Below are positions 23,882 through 24,412 of a DNA stretch of 24,412 nt, piece after piece. The position numbers and the translations under genes are program-made. Each line of letters starts with the position of its first letter. Positions within the stretch are counted from its first letter, which is position 1. The notes beneath the pieces were generated by a model. The model was not told where the DNA came from. It worked only from the letters and a program-made list of their open reading frames with translations, and did not search any database. Source of the stretch: a virus; IMG/VR virus record IMGVR_UViG_3300010370_000234, positions 1-24,412 of that record; one strand, given 5' to 3'.

Positions 23882-23889
23882 TATAAATA
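23882..23889 (+). promoter_or_regulatory. Putative T4-type late promoter core (TATAAATA) before gp22
   Basis: An exact TATAAATA lies in the 48-base gap between the Gly/Ala-rich gene and gp22. The predicted start near 23895 leaves a 16-base leader carrying AGGGGA. The motif is embedded in a 16-bp AT-only inverted repeat (23879-23894). This promoter would drive gp22 and the downstream capsid gene. Confidence 0.75.
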
Positions 23890-23910
23890 TAATAGTATTA
23901 GGGGATAACA

Positions 23911-24412
23911 ATGGAAAAAACAAAGAAAACAAACAAACCTGTCGTTATGGATGCTACTGGTAAAGGAGATATGGATACTTCTGGTCGTGGAAGTATGCTT
24001 GGTACTTTAGATAATCCTGCTGCTAATCCTGCAGCAAATATGCAATCACTAAGACCAGGTGGTGGTGCAGTGATAACTCCAGTTGGTTCTGGATCCACTC
24101 CAGTAGCTGCTGGCGGTCAAGGTGGACCTGTTGCTCCTGTTGGTGGTAGCAGTGTTTACGAGGCTTTTGAAAATCTTTTTAGTGGCCAAGATTTATCAGA
24201 AGACTTTAAAAACAAAACTCAAGTAATTTTTGAAACTGCTCTTAACGAAAAAGTTTCACAAATTAAAGAACAACTTCTTCAAGACGCTTCAAAACTTGTA
24301 GAAGAAGAAGTAAACAAAACAGTTCAAGAAATGGCAACTCGTTTAGACGAATATCTAGAGTATGTTGTTGAAGAATGGATGCAAGAAAACAAGCTTGCAG
24401 TAGAATCTGGAA
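23911..24412 (+). CDS. gp22: Prohead scaffold protein gp22 (5' part, runs off window)
   Basis: The frame is open from ATG 23911 to the window end (167 complete codons). It matches the T4-like scaffold gp22: a low-complexity Gly/Pro/Ala N-terminal region (about 20-85), then LSEDFKNKTQVIFETALNEKV, a coiled-coil-like helix, and LDEYLEYVVEEWMQENKLAVESG, the strongly conserved core of gp22. Gp22 forms the inner scaffold around which the capsid assembles and is then digested by gp21; the matching triplets LSE, IFE and LVE are present. Ribosome site AGGGGA at 23900-23905, five bases before the start. T4 gp22 is 269 residues, so roughly 100 or more residues probably lie beyond the window. Confidence 0.93.
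   Translation, partial: MEKTKKTNKPVVMDATGKGDMDTSGRGSMLGTLDNPAANPAANMQSLRPGGGAVITPVGSGSTPVAAGGQGGPVAPVGGSSVYEAFENLFSGQDLSEDFKNKTQVIFETALNEKVSQIKEQLLQDASKLVEEEVNKTVQEMATRLDEYLEYVVEEWMQENKLAVESG

Noticed and set aside
23879-23894. Perfect inverted repeat TATTATA-AA-TATAATA as an operator or terminator
   Set aside because: It is AT-only, largely the palindromic nature of TATAAATA itself, and there is no second copy to support a binding site.

Overview
The window is the late structural block of a T4-like (T4 superfamily) contractile-tailed bacteriophage. It is AT-rich and tightly packed, and every credible gene lies on the plus strand. From about 13.8 kb onward the order follows the T4 head-neck-tail cluster: gp13, gp14, gp15, gp16, gp17, gp18, gp19, a second gp19-like gene, gp20, two small prohead-core genes, gp21, one extra small gene, and the start of gp22. 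Overall protein style (gp13-gp17 lengths and motifs) looks closer to marine or environmental T4-like phages than to coliphage T4. No host-specific gene is present, so the host cannot be named.

Region 1 (1-13.04 kb) sits where T4 carries gene 12 and wac (short tail fibre and neck whiskers). It holds four consecutive genes for unusual, probably virion-surface proteins: the 3' end of a gene with RCC1-like repeats; a 1909-residue and a 1742-residue pair of paralogues; and a 486-residue protein. The paralogues begin with a short collagen-like Gly-X-Y segment. All three complete proteins carry four copies of a GxCC-type cysteine repeat and a short N-terminal SS(S/T)(I/V)xG motif. The 1909-residue protein has about seven RCC1-type repeats (a possible complete beta-propeller) that its paralogue lacks. 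The 486-residue protein ends in a domain resembling DUF1566/Lcl_C. This set is the most unusual part of the window.

Region 2 (13.04-17.97 kb) has a small cysteine-cluster protein of unknown role, then neck proteins gp13 and gp14, tail terminator gp15, and the packaging terminase gp16/gp17. Region 3 (17.97-20.31 kb) has a half-length tail sheath gp18 and two tandem tail-tube genes. Region 4 (20.33-24.41 kb) has portal gp20, two prohead-core proteins (one with a strongly acidic tail like T4 gp67), prohead protease gp21, a Gly/Ala-rich ORF with a possible gp21 cleavage site, and the scaffold gp22, which runs off the end of the window.

Exact copies of the T4 late-promoter core TATAAATA occur in the gaps before the cysteine-cluster gene, gp18 and gp22, with another at the 3' end of the 1742-residue gene just upstream of the 486-residue gene. 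This suggests sigma55-type late transcription. No tRNA, insertion sequence, CRISPR array, integrase or convincing terminator was seen. No gene-free stretch exceeds 60 bases.
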